Position numbers and translations under genes: made by a program
Notes under the pieces: model-generated
Databases searched by the model: none
The model's input: only the letters and a program-made list of their open reading frames with translations
Told to the model about the DNA's origin: nothing
Shown here: piece after piece, positions 1-4,507 of the stretch
Numbering within the stretch: position 1 is the stretch's first letter
Layout of the letters: each line of letters starts with the position of its first letter
Assembly: GCA_026396205.1 (NCBI GenBank)
Contig: JAPLXF010000045.1
Location: 1 to 15,125 of the forward strand
Length of the DNA: 15,125 nt
Source: Candidatus Moraniibacteriota bacterium
Lineage (GTDB): Bacteria; Patescibacteriota; Minisyncoccia; Moranbacterales; UBA2206
Direction: 5' to 3'

Positions 1-229
1 TGTTTCCTAAAAAGGAATAGTTCATCCAGTCCGGATTAAAGCTTTTTTCAATCGCCCTTTTTATTTCTTTGAGTACTAAAAATAACTCTTCCCTTTCCTC
101 CATAGTCGCTTCGGTCAAATCATGGGCGTTTTCTCTCAAACACCAAACGACGCACCGGCCCAGATATTCCTGGTTTTCGTGCACCATAACTTTCCAATAT
201 TTATATACTTTTACAGTTCTGTCGGCCAT
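1..229 (-). CDS. HIT-family (histidine triad) hydrolase, N-terminal part, cut by window edge
   Basis: Reading the minus strand from ATG at 229 gives 76 residues open to the window edge, starting MADRTVKVYKYWKVMVHENQ. The segment YLGRCVVWCLRE, then a helical stretch, then NPDWMNYSFLGN matches the first half of HIT proteins of the diadenosine-polyphosphate hydrolase type. In these, the Leu-Gly-Asn strand is followed shortly by the catalytic HxHxH motif. That motif would lie just outside the window, so catalytic competence cannot be judged. Known family role: hydrolysis of nucleoside phosphate derivatives such as Ap4A in the cytoplasm. No Shine-Dalgarno sequence precedes the ATG. A terminator separates it from the upstream gene, so it is probably transcribed alone. 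The family call is firm; the substrate is not known. Confidence 0.82.
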   Translation of the reverse strand, partial: MADRTVKVYKYWKVMVHENQEYLGRCVVWCLRENAHDLTEATMEEREELFLVLKEIKRAIEKSFNPDWMNYSFLGN

Positions 230-258
230 AAATCAAAATTACCATTTTTCTTGAAAAA

Positions 259-292
259 AGAAAAACCCCGCTACAGGCGAGAGGTTTTTTTT
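259..292 (-). terminator. Rho-independent terminator downstream of the 353-730 gene
   Basis: AAAAACC at 260-267 pairs with GGTTTTT at 283-289 around a GC-rich centre. On the minus strand the hairpin is followed by TTTTTC and six more Ts. It sits about 60 bases after the stop of the membrane-protein gene. It is a degenerate member of the terminator family also seen at 772-850, 1804-1844 and 3155-3198. Confidence 0.7.
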
Positions 293-352
293 GGGAGATA
301 AACTTAAAATTCTTTCTTATTAAAAAGAAAATTTATTCATCAATTAGTATGT

Positions 353-730
353 TTAAAGTCCTGCTATTTTTATGGCAAACCACAAGACTACGCCACCAAT
401 ACCCCAAAGCGGTATGCTGAGCAGGCTGGTATAACCCTGGATGCTGAATTTATCATACGTCCATAGCCTCTTATTCATGGTTCTATGATAAACCAGGCCG
501 AAGATATATTCAAAAACAGAACCAACACAGACACTAATTATAAAAAGCTTTATGATTTTCGCGTCGATAAACAAGGCAAAGACAATGATAAAAATTACCG
601 GTAGAATTATAATTGCCAGATATTCGCTCCAGCGGAATTTTTTTGTTTTGCGCCCATATAAGTAAGCCAGATAAAATCCAATAAACATGAGGGATATGAA
701 TGCCAAACCTAAAATTTTGGAATTGCCCAT
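353..730 (-). CDS. Small four-helix integral membrane protein, function unknown
   Basis: The 125-residue product is very hydrophobic. It has four likely membrane segments at about residues 5-26, 37-55, 58-78 and 96-122. The C-terminal half has a recognisable conserved look: FEYIFG in helix 3, a WTYDKF turn, then GYTSLLSIPLWGIGG. This pattern resembles the CmpB-like putative ABC-transporter membrane family (PF06541), where E-Y-x-x-G and W-x-Y precede a small-residue helix. That similarity is from memory and is weak. The gene has its own promoter 15 bases upstream and a terminator downstream, so it is monocistronic. There is no Shine-Dalgarno sequence, and the predicted leader is only about 8 nucleotides. 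No substrate or partner can be inferred from neighbours. Confidence 0.75.
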   Translation of the reverse strand: MGNSKILGLAFISLMFIGFYLAYLYGRKTKKFRWSEYLAIIILPVIFIIVFALFIDAKIIKLFIISVCVGSVFEYIFGLVYHRTMNKRLWTYDKFSIQGYTSLLSIPLWGIGGVVLWFAIKIAGL

Positions 731-744
731 AATTATTTTTCTTT

Positions 745-773
745 ATTCTAGCTTATTAGAATTTTTTTGGCAA
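745..773 (-). promoter_or_regulatory. Sigma70-like promoter for the 353-730 gene
   Basis: On the minus strand TTGCCA (768-773) and TAGAAT (745-750) are separated by 17 bases. Predicted transcription start is near 738, so the mRNA leader would be about 8 nucleotides, almost leaderless. Confidence 0.6.
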
Positions 774-850
774 AAAGAAAACCCGCCGTGGACGGGCTTG
801 CCTCGTCCCGCTTAGCGGGAGAGGGTTTTGGGGGCGGGGAAAGAAAAAAT
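772..850 (-). terminator. GC-rich terminator-like module with conserved G-rich box
   Basis: AAAACCC at 777-783 and GGGTTTT at 823-829 bracket nested GC-rich inverted repeats (for example CCCGC/GCGGG at 807-819). On the minus strand the hairpin runs into TTTTCTTTTT. The box at 821-850 differs by one base from the box at 3169-3198. No protein gene ends just upstream on the minus strand, so this copy may stop antisense transcription or be a relic. Confidence 0.55.
821..850. repeat. Dispersed G-rich box, copy 1
   Basis: Thirty bases running GAGGGTTTTGGGGG, then C, then GGGGAAAG and an A-run. It is identical to 3169-3198 except for C instead of T at position 15. On the minus strand it is a C-rich, G-poor tract. 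Related shorter copies are at 1123-1149 and 3856-3876. Confidence 0.8.
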
Positions 851-858
851 CCAAATAT

Positions 859-886
859 TTGACAGCGATTTCGGATATGCTACTTT
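859..886 (+). promoter_or_regulatory. Sigma70-like promoter of the structured RNA
   Basis: A consensus TTGACA (859-864) is followed after 16 bases by TACTTT (881-886). The expected start, about 7 bases on, is at 892-894, exactly where the closing stem of the RNA begins. Confidence 0.7.
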
Positions 887-892
887 GATTTT

Positions 893-1023
893 ACAGGATT
901 GAAGACAAAACGAGCGCCACCGGCCGCTAGGGGGTTCCCTGCCAGCCTCAAACTCATCACGAACACGGGTGAGAATGGCTGGACAATACCAGTGCCAGAG
1001 TTATCTTCAATCCTGTTTTTTTT
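893..1023 (+). ncRNA. Candidate stand-alone structured small RNA, about 130 nt
   Basis: The 5' end (893-905, ACAGGATTGAAGA) is perfectly complementary over 13 bases to the 3' end (1004-1016), which runs directly into eight Ts (1016-1023), a classic intrinsic terminator. Inside are an AGGG/CCCT hairpin (929-940) and a longer hairpin. That one joins CCAGCC (942-947) to GGCTGG (977-982) with an inner CTCATC/GGGTGAG stem. A further possible helix joins GCCACCGG (916-923) to CCAGTGCC (988-995) with two mismatches. No open frame or downstream plus-strand gene explains it. I tried to match it to SRP RNA, RNase P RNA, tmRNA and common riboswitches and saw no diagnostic motifs. The closed-stem/bubble/hairpin layout recalls 6S RNA, but it is shorter than usual, so that is speculation. 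Confidence 0.65.
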
Positions 1024-1053
1024 ATTCTCTAAAAAACTGTAAATCTCGCCGAC

Positions 1054-1102
1054 AAAAATAAAAAACTACGGTTTTTTGCTGCAGCAAAATTTCGTAGTTT
1101 TT
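1054..1102. repeat. 45-base exact dispersed repeat, copy 1, with hairpin
   Basis: Bases 1054-1098 are identical to 3792-3836. The core forms a near-perfect hairpin: AAAAACTACG (1061-1070) pairs with CGTAGTTTTT (1093-1102), closed by the palindrome TTTTGCTGCAGCAAAA. It lies beyond the terminator of the coiled-coil gene on the minus strand, separated from it by the G-rich box at 1123-1149. The same order occurs at copy 2. Confidence 0.85.
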
Positions 1103-1122
1103 GTGAAAAAATAAAAACAGTA

Positions 1123-1149
1123 AGGGTTTTGGAGGTGGGGGAAGAAAAC
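1123..1149. repeat. Dispersed G-rich box, copy 2 (diverged)
   Basis: AGGGTTTTGGAGGTGGGG followed by GAAGAAAAC. It is the same pattern as the boxes at 821 and 3169 with a few substitutions. It lies between the terminator at 1150-1180 and the 45-base hairpin repeat. Confidence 0.65.
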
Positions 1150-1180
1150 AAAAAAAGGCGCTAAATAAATTGCGTCTTTT
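1150..1180 (-). terminator. Rho-independent terminator of the coiled-coil gene
   Basis: On the minus strand AAAAGACGC (1172-1180) pairs with GCGCCTTTT around a 10-base AT loop. The hairpin is followed by a T-run (complement of 1150-1156). It starts 13 bases after the stop codon at 1193. Confidence 0.75.
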
Positions 1181-1192
1181 CAATAAAACATT

Positions 1193-1534
1193 TTATCTGG
1201 CAAAACCAAATTTTTCAAGTTTAACTACTCTCTTTTCCAGCTTTTCAAACTCATCATAATAAACTTTTCTTTTGAGTTCAAATTTAATTTCAGCAACATC
1301 GCTTTTTAGAACATTAATATCGCTTTTCATCAAATTAATATTTCCTTTTATCGCGTCAACATCGCTTTTTATGACATCCATATCATTCTTGATATATCTT
1401 ACATCTTTCTTAATATCTTGCTGATCTTCGCCAATAACCCTTATTCCATCGTTCATATTTTCCAGCATTGACATAACTTCTCCTGATTTAAAAGTTTGTT
1501 CTAGATTATTGATTTTTTTTGCCCTCTTTTTCAT
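1193..1534 (-). CDS. Small heptad-repeat coiled-coil protein, function unknown
   Basis: The 113-residue protein has a basic N-terminus (MKKRAKK). From about residue 34 to 85 it has an unusually regular seven-residue pattern: IKxDVxxIKxDMxVIKSDV, continuing INLMKSDINVLKSDVAEIK. Hydrophobic residues fall at a and d positions with alternating Lys and Asp between, as expected for a long parallel coiled coil. The last 20 residues form a second charged helix. There is no signal peptide, membrane segment or enzymatic motif. Proteins like this are common hypotheticals and could be scaffolds, tethers or phage-like fibre parts; the sequence does not decide. The promoter places the transcript start at or within a base of the ATG, so it is likely leaderless. 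It has its own terminator. Confidence 0.75.
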   Translation of the reverse strand: MKKRAKKINNLEQTFKSGEVMSMLENMNDGIRVIGEDQQDIKKDVRYIKNDMDVIKSDVDAIKGNINLMKSDINVLKSDVAEIKFELKRKVYYDEFEKLEKRVVKLEKFGFAR

Positions 1535-1541
1535 ATGACTT

Positions 1542-1569
1542 ATTATACTACTACAATTCCAGGCGTCAA
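1542..1569 (-). promoter_or_regulatory. Promoter giving a leaderless transcript for the coiled-coil gene
   Basis: On the minus strand TTGACG (1564-1569), a 16-base spacer and a perfect TATAAT (1542-1547) lie only 7 bases before the ATG at 1534. The predicted first transcribed base is the A of the start codon. Confidence 0.7.
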
Positions 1570-1803
1570 ATTTGCTGTTTCAATCCCGCCGCGGTGAGGC
1601 TAAAAATAAAAATCTGAAAAACTTAAAATTACATATCTCTTGCTAATAATTAACTGTTAATCATAGCAAGTGGGGCAATAGAATCTAGAGTCTAAGTATG
1701 CAAGAATTCATAGTATTTTTTCATAAAAAAATGTCTGTGTTTTTTAGGCTATCGCGAGAAAAACAAGATAATTTTTTCAAAGAAGAATTAAGTAATTTTT
1801 TGG
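1570..1803. other. Gene-free stretch
   Basis: This AT-rich interval separates the coiled-coil promoter from the terminator of the next minus-strand gene. A plus-strand open frame of 64 codons begins at 1698, but its last third is the terminator hairpin and G-run and it has no ribosome-binding site, so I do not call it. A short GC-rich fragment at 1585-1600 resembles the stem of the terminator family and may be a relic. Confidence 0.5.
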
Positions 1804-1844
1804 AAAATAAAAACCCCGTCGCGGTTATGCGGCGGGGGGGGGGG
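1804..1844 (-). terminator. Strong terminator of the 1882-2277 gene, with adjacent 11-G tract
   Basis: CCCCGTCGC (1814-1822) pairs over nine bases with GCGGCGGGG (1829-1837) around a six-base loop. On the minus strand it is followed by TTTTTATTTT. The plus strand carries an uninterrupted run of 11 Gs at 1834-1844, which continues the C-rich side of this module. Confidence 0.8.
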
Positions 1845-1881
1845 ACTGCGACGAAGCGCAAGCGGGATACTATCGATGCTA

Positions 1882-2277
1882 CTATTTGGTAGCAGAGTTG
1901 GTATATCCTGCTAGTTTGAGAAACAAATCATTAAATCTTTTTATTGTTATTGGGATATCAAAAAGCAAATTACAAAATCTTTTTGCTGGGAACTCAAAAA
2001 GCTTAAAAAAACAATTCATGGCTGATTCTATAGTCATTAGCGTTTTTTCTAATATAGGAATCCACCAGAAATAGATTTCAAATAAAGCATCTTCTCTTTT
2101 TGGAGCATCTTCTTCTTTTTTGAAGCCAGGACAATATTTTTCGATAAATCCCCAAAAAAATTTAAGCTTCCTTATATCTACATATTTTTTAAGGCCGATG
2201 CCGATTAAAAGGTATGCAATAATGCCAGCTAAAACATACGAGACCGTTAAAATTCTTGACAAAGTAATTTCGAACAT
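1882..2277 (-). CDS. Small protein with one N-terminal membrane helix, function unknown
   Basis: The open frame extends to a TTG at 2289, but the ATG at 2277 is the better start. A strong Shine-Dalgarno GGAGGTG lies 5 bases before it, inside the longer frame. The resulting 131-residue protein begins MFEITLSRILTVSYVLAGII, with one membrane segment at about residues 10-30. A soluble part follows, rich in Phe, Lys and Glu. It contains an acidic patch (KKEEDAPKRED, about 55-65) and amphipathic helices such as FWWIPILEKTL. I recognise no family. It could be a membrane-anchored helical protein of the cytoplasmic face. It has its own promoter, overlapping the end of the 2363-3052 gene, and its own terminator. 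Confidence 0.7.
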   Translation of the reverse strand: MFEITLSRILTVSYVLAGIIAYLLIGIGLKKYVDIRKLKFFWGFIEKYCPGFKKEEDAPKREDALFEIYFWWIPILEKTLMTIESAMNCFFKLFEFPAKRFCNLLFDIPITIKRFNDLFLKLAGYTNSATK

Positions 2278-2280
2278 AAG

Positions 2281-2287
2281 CACCTCC
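2281..2287 (-). promoter_or_regulatory. Shine-Dalgarno that fixes the start at 2277
   Basis: GGAGGTG on the minus strand, with 5 bases between GGAGG and ATG. It falls inside the longer TTG-started frame and so argues against that upstream start. Confidence 0.8.
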
Positions 2288-2332
2288 AATTAGTTAAATT
2301 GTTAAAGATTCTTGCTATTTATATAGCTTTTC

Positions 2333-2361
2333 AATCTAGCACACTCCCTAAAAAATGTCAA
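2333..2361 (-). promoter_or_regulatory. Sigma70-like promoter for the 1882-2277 gene
   Basis: On the minus strand a consensus TTGACA (2356-2361), 17 bases, then TAGATT (2333-2338). It begins directly after the stop codon of the upstream gene at 2363. The predicted leader is about 49 nucleotides and includes the Shine-Dalgarno. Confidence 0.7.
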
Positions 2362-2362
2362 T

Positions 2363-3052
2363 TCATGCTTCCGGAATAGCGGCGAGAATTTGGGTTTTCA
2401 GGTCGGCGGTGTTTTCGACGCAATAAGGCGTTTCCAGCTTGGCGCCGTTGATATTGACGAAGACTTTGGCCGTGCCGGCTTCACAGCGGTCGAAATGCAG
2501 GGATAATTTTTTCAGCATTTCCGGGCTGGAATTGGGCGGCAGGGTAATGATAATCTTGAATTTATTCTGGTTATTAGAATGTCCGTTATTTTCATGCGTT
2601 CTTTGGATTCTTTTGAAATGCTCCAGTTCCTGCTTGGTGATTTCCTTGGCGCTGTCGCAGAGCAGTTTGAATTCCCCGTCTTTGTCGGAAATTTTGGCAT
2701 CATAAAAATAAAATGCTCCATCCATAATGCTGTCCTTGATAATCAAGTCTCCATTTATGGTGGTCCGGATTAAATTTATGTTGTCAAAAACACCTACGCT
2801 TGCCCATCGGCGGCCTTGGTCAGTAAGCGAAAGAATCAGAGATCCGTCTATAATTGCGTCCTGGAAATTCAGCCACAAGACCGGAATATCGGATAGATTG
2901 AGATCCCCTTTTATCCGCATATTTTCACTTTCAAAAATTCTTGCGCCTAATTTAATCCGCTCTTTGATTATCTGCGCCGGTATTGTTTTCCTTGTTATTA
3001 TTTGTTCTGCCTTCTTTACTGTTTTCCTGGAAAATAAACTTTTTAAAATCAT
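2363..3052 (-). CDS. Two-part protein: beta-helix-like repeats plus a DnaE-C-terminus-like domain
   Basis: The 229-residue protein starts with a basic segment (residues 1-35). Residues about 45-135 follow with repeated turns of the form G-D/S-L-x-L/I: IKGDLNLS, IDGSLILS, INGDLIIKD, MDGAFYF. That is the periodicity of pentapeptide or right-handed beta-helix proteins. After a charged linker (about 140-162, HENNGHSNNQ) comes a compact domain, residues 163-229. Its order of elements is FKIIITLPP, S-P-E-M-L-K-K-L, F-V-N-I-N-G, then TPYCVE and a final helix. This order matches the C-terminal domain of bacterial replicative polymerase DnaE/PolC as I remember it (strand, helix, strand-G-strand, helix). 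If correct, the protein is a stand-alone carrier of a replisome-contact-type domain. The start is secure: a full AAGGAGGT Shine-Dalgarno precedes it. Confidence 0.75.
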   Translation of the reverse strand: MILKSLFSRKTVKKAEQIITRKTIPAQIIKERIKLGARIFESENMRIKGDLNLSDIPVLWLNFQDAIIDGSLILSLTDQGRRWASVGVFDNINLIRTTINGDLIIKDSIMDGAFYFYDAKISDKDGEFKLLCDSAKEITKQELEHFKRIQRTHENNGHSNNQNKFKIIITLPPNSSPEMLKKLSLHFDRCEAGTAKVFVNINGAKLETPYCVENTADLKTQILAAIPEA

Positions 3053-3055
3053 AAT

Positions 3056-3067
3056 GTTACCTCCTTT
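3056..3067 (-). promoter_or_regulatory. Full-length Shine-Dalgarno of the 2363-3052 gene
   Basis: AAAGGAGGTAAC on the minus strand is complementary to the whole anti-SD tail of 16S rRNA. The GGAGG core is 7 bases from the ATG. Confidence 0.85.
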
Positions 3068-3076
3068 AAATATGGG

Positions 3077-3106
3077 TTTATATTTGCGTTGAAATATTTT
3101 TGTTAA
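3077..3106 (-). promoter_or_regulatory. Candidate promoter for the 2363-3052 gene
   Basis: On the minus strand TTAACA (3101-3106), 18 bases, then TATAAA (3077-3082). It is the best match in the gap. Confidence 0.45.
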
Positions 3107-3154
3107 AATTACTGATTTCTTAATCTATATTAGAATACAAAAAAAGTCAAATTT

Positions 3155-3177
3155 AAAACTCGCCGGGCGAGGGTTTT
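3155..3177 (-). terminator. Bidirectional terminator after the PNPOx-like gene
   Basis: AAAACTCGCC (3155-3164) pairs with GGGCGAGGGTTTT (3165-3177). On the minus strand it lies 20 bases after the stop at 3198, preceded by the C-rich complement of the box at 3169-3198. T-runs flank it on both strands. Confidence 0.65.
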
Positions 3178-3198
3178 GGGGGTGGGGAAAGAAAAAAT
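3169..3198. repeat. Dispersed G-rich box, copy 3
   Basis: It matches 821-850 in 29 of 30 bases. On the minus strand it begins at the last base of the stop codon and reads T-run, CTTTCCCCACCCCC, AAAACCCTC. Confidence 0.8.
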
Positions 3199-3566
3199 TA
3201 AGATAAAAGTTTTTTGATTTTGGTGATTTTAACGATGATAACACTTTTGAGTTTATAGCCTTTGTTTTCCCGTAGCCGGCAGACATAATCAAACCATTTA
3301 CCGCTAGTGTAATTTTTAGCTTGTCCAATAAGCTCAAAACCGACGCAGGCTTTTTCCCATTCTTTATTCCAAACAACTAAAGAAACATTTTTATTCTGCT
3401 GGATATTTTTTACCGATTCCTTGATGTGCGTGTTGGAGATTATGACTAAATCCCCTTCTACTTTAACACAAGCCACCGCAATATTATGCGGTTTGCCATT
3501 TTTTCCAATCGTCGCCAAGCCCATAGCATTGGCTTCGATCAATTTTTTTATACATGGAGAGATCAT
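3198..3566 (-). CDS. Pyridoxamine 5'-phosphate oxidase-like flavin-binding protein
   Basis: The 122-residue protein has the split-barrel pattern of the PNPOx-like superfamily. It starts MISPCIKKLIEANAMGLATI, followed by GKNGKPHNIAVACVKVEGD. The strand-turn LVIISNTHIKESVKNIQQN then gives the FMN-phosphate-binding-type segment, and SLVVWNKEWEKACVGFELIGQA the core strands. A KSVIIVKITKI strand lies near the end. Small members of this family bind FMN or F420 and reduce or sequester small molecules; the substrate here is unknown. The length is typical for the short single-domain type. The start at 3566 is preceded only by an A/T run with no Shine-Dalgarno. The gene is flanked by gene-free spacers with inverted repeats and is probably monocistronic. 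Confidence 0.82.
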   Translation of the reverse strand: MISPCIKKLIEANAMGLATIGKNGKPHNIAVACVKVEGDLVIISNTHIKESVKNIQQNKNVSLVVWNKEWEKACVGFELIGQAKNYTSGKWFDYVCRLRENKGYKLKSVIIVKITKIKKLLS

Positions 3567-3691
3567 AATATTATTTTTTAAATTTTATTTATCCATAAGA
3601 TAAACCTAGCATTTTCCGGGAAAAAAGAAAACCCCGCCGCGAAGGACTTACTTACCGATCAGGCAGTAGGGTTAAAAACTAATAAAAATAG

Positions 3692-3729
3692 ATTCGTCAA
3701 ACTTTGGCATATGCAATTATTTGACGAAT
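3692..3729. repeat. Perfect 10-base inverted repeat, operator-like
   Basis: ATTCGTCAAA (3692-3701) and TTTGACGAAT (3720-3729) are exact reverse complements separated by 18 bases. The spacer contains the palindrome CATATG. Each arm contains TTGACG, a good -35 hexamer, pointing outward on its own strand, but no good -10 follows at 17 bases on either side. It could be a protein-binding site or an RNA hairpin. Confidence 0.6.
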
Positions 3730-3791
3730 GACACTAAGATCGATAAAAATTAAATTTTCTTGCGATAGCGAATATTTTTAGTTTTGAGGTA

Positions 3792-3838
3792 AAAAATAAA
3801 AAACTACGGTTTTTTGCTGCAGCAAAATTTCGTAGTAT
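3792..3838. repeat. 45-base exact dispersed repeat, copy 2, with hairpin
   Basis: 3792-3836 is identical to 1054-1098 and has the same orientation. Its flank differs: the 3' arm continues ATTT instead of TTTT, so the outermost base pairs are lost. It again lies just beyond a G-rich box and the terminator of a small minus-strand gene. Confidence 0.85.
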
Positions 3839-3855
3839 TTAGGAAAAAGAAAAAA

Positions 3856-3876
3856 GTTGGGGTGGGGAAAGAAAAA
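3856..3876. repeat. Dispersed G-rich box, copy 4 (short)
   Basis: GTTGGGGTGGGGAAAGAAAA keeps the core of the boxes at 821 and 3169 but lacks the leading GAGGGTT. It directly abuts the terminator at 3872-3907. Confidence 0.65.
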
Positions 3877-3907
3877 AGGCGGTGAAGCTCAACAAGCTAA
3901 ACCGCCT
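3872..3907 (-). terminator. Strong terminator of the 3930-4358 gene
   Basis: On the minus strand AGGCGGT (3901-3907) pairs with ACCGCCT (3877-3883), and an inner AGCT/AGCT pair closes a five-base loop. Six Ts follow. It starts 22 bases after the stop codon at 3930. Confidence 0.85.
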
Positions 3908-3929
3908 AGATACAAGATAAGAGGCATTT

Positions 3930-4358
3930 TTATTTGAGAATATTTTCAAATAAATTAATTTCTTCGTTAATATTCAGCAATAAGCATGCCACTTCAATTA
4001 CTCGCTTCCCTTCGGCATCATCAAAATGCCTCGGTTCAGGCAGTCCCAAAACTCTGCCAATATTTAAAATGGCCGAATAAACAGAACCGCCTTTTTTATT
4101 GCGAGCTTTTATGCCGTTAACAAGGCAACTAAGCGTCGTAATGATATCATGGTTGGGGCGCATAACAAGATAGGCCAGGGAAGATCCATATGCCTTAATC
4201 TTTAATTCCTCTGACCAGTGCCTAAGCCAGGCAACTGCCAGAAAAAGTATTTCAGCAGTTCCGGCCAATTCTATAATTTTAACTGCTTCTTCTTTAGCAT
4301 AACCCAAATTACAAAGATAGGACGTTTCATCATTTTTCTTTGCTTCTTCTGATTTCAT
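3930..4358 (-). CDS. Unknown helical protein
   Basis: The 142-residue protein has no family I recognise. It begins with a polar segment (MKSEEAKKNDETSYLCNLGY). Mostly helical sequence follows, including a hydrophobic stretch IIELAGTAEILFLAVAWLRHW (about 28-48). That stretch could be buried or marginally membrane-associated. Later come GSSLAYLVMRPNHDIITTLSCLVNGI and a C-terminal VIEVACLLLNINEEINLF. No catalytic pattern stands out. The start is well supported by an AAAGGAGG Shine-Dalgarno 6 bases upstream. It has its own terminator and probably its own promoter. As the last accessory gene before groEL it is on the same strand, but the groEL terminator separates them. Confidence 0.72.
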   Translation of the reverse strand: MKSEEAKKNDETSYLCNLGYAKEEAVKIIELAGTAEILFLAVAWLRHWSEELKIKAYGSSLAYLVMRPNHDIITTLSCLVNGIKARNKKGGSVYSAILNIGRVLGLPEPRHFDDAEGKRVIEVACLLLNINEEINLFENILK

Positions 4359-4364
4359 ACAATT

Positions 4365-4372
4365 CCTCCTTT
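4365..4372 (-). promoter_or_regulatory. Shine-Dalgarno of the 3930-4358 gene
   Basis: AAAGGAGG on the minus strand, 6 bases before the ATG. It is one of only three strong Shine-Dalgarno sequences in the window. Confidence 0.8.
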
Positions 4373-4406
4373 ATTTAATAATTGGATATTCATTCAAAAC
4401 TAATGT

Positions 4407-4436
4407 TTTATACCTATGCAATTTTTAAAAATCTAA
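4407..4436 (-). promoter_or_regulatory. Candidate promoter for the 3930-4358 gene
   Basis: On the minus strand TTAGAT (4431-4436), 18 bases, then TATAAA (4407-4412). The -35 is weak and the -10 good. The predicted leader is about 40 nucleotides. Confidence 0.4.
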
Positions 4437-4469
4437 TAATAACTTAGCACGTTATTGATAAAAAGCAAA

Positions 4470-4498
4470 TTTAAAAGGCGGGTTTTTAATCCCCGCCT
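4470..4498 (-). terminator. Terminator of groEL
   Basis: On the minus strand AGGCGGG (4492-4498) pairs with CCCGCCT (4476-4482) around a 9-base loop, followed by TTTTAAATTT. It begins about 10 bases after the groEL stop codon. Confidence 0.85.
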
Positions 4499-4507
4499 CG
4501 TTAAGTA

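Larger units (their letters stand above)
3567..3929. other. Gene-free spacer with several repeats
   Basis: In order it holds the AT-rich upstream region of the PNPOx-like gene and half of a terminator-family module (AAAACCCCGCCGCG at 3621-3634). A 10-base perfect inverted repeat follows at 3692-3729, then copy 2 of the 45-base hairpin repeat, a G-rich box and a strong terminator. I see no coding region. Confidence 0.6.

Noticed and set aside
893..1023. SRP RNA, tmRNA, RNase P RNA or a riboswitch
   Set aside because: None of the diagnostic conserved motifs of these RNAs could be found, and no plus-strand gene follows that a riboswitch would control.
1698..1892. 64-codon plus-strand open frame
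   Set aside because: Its last third is the terminator hairpin and G11 tract of the opposite-strand gene; it has no ribosome-binding site and no recognisable protein pattern.
2278..2289. TTG start for the one-helix membrane protein
   Set aside because: The four extra codons are the Shine-Dalgarno of the ATG at 2277.
1054..3907. CRISPR-like array from the repeated hairpin and G-rich boxes
   Set aside because: Copies are few, spaced by whole genes, and have no regular spacers or cas genes.
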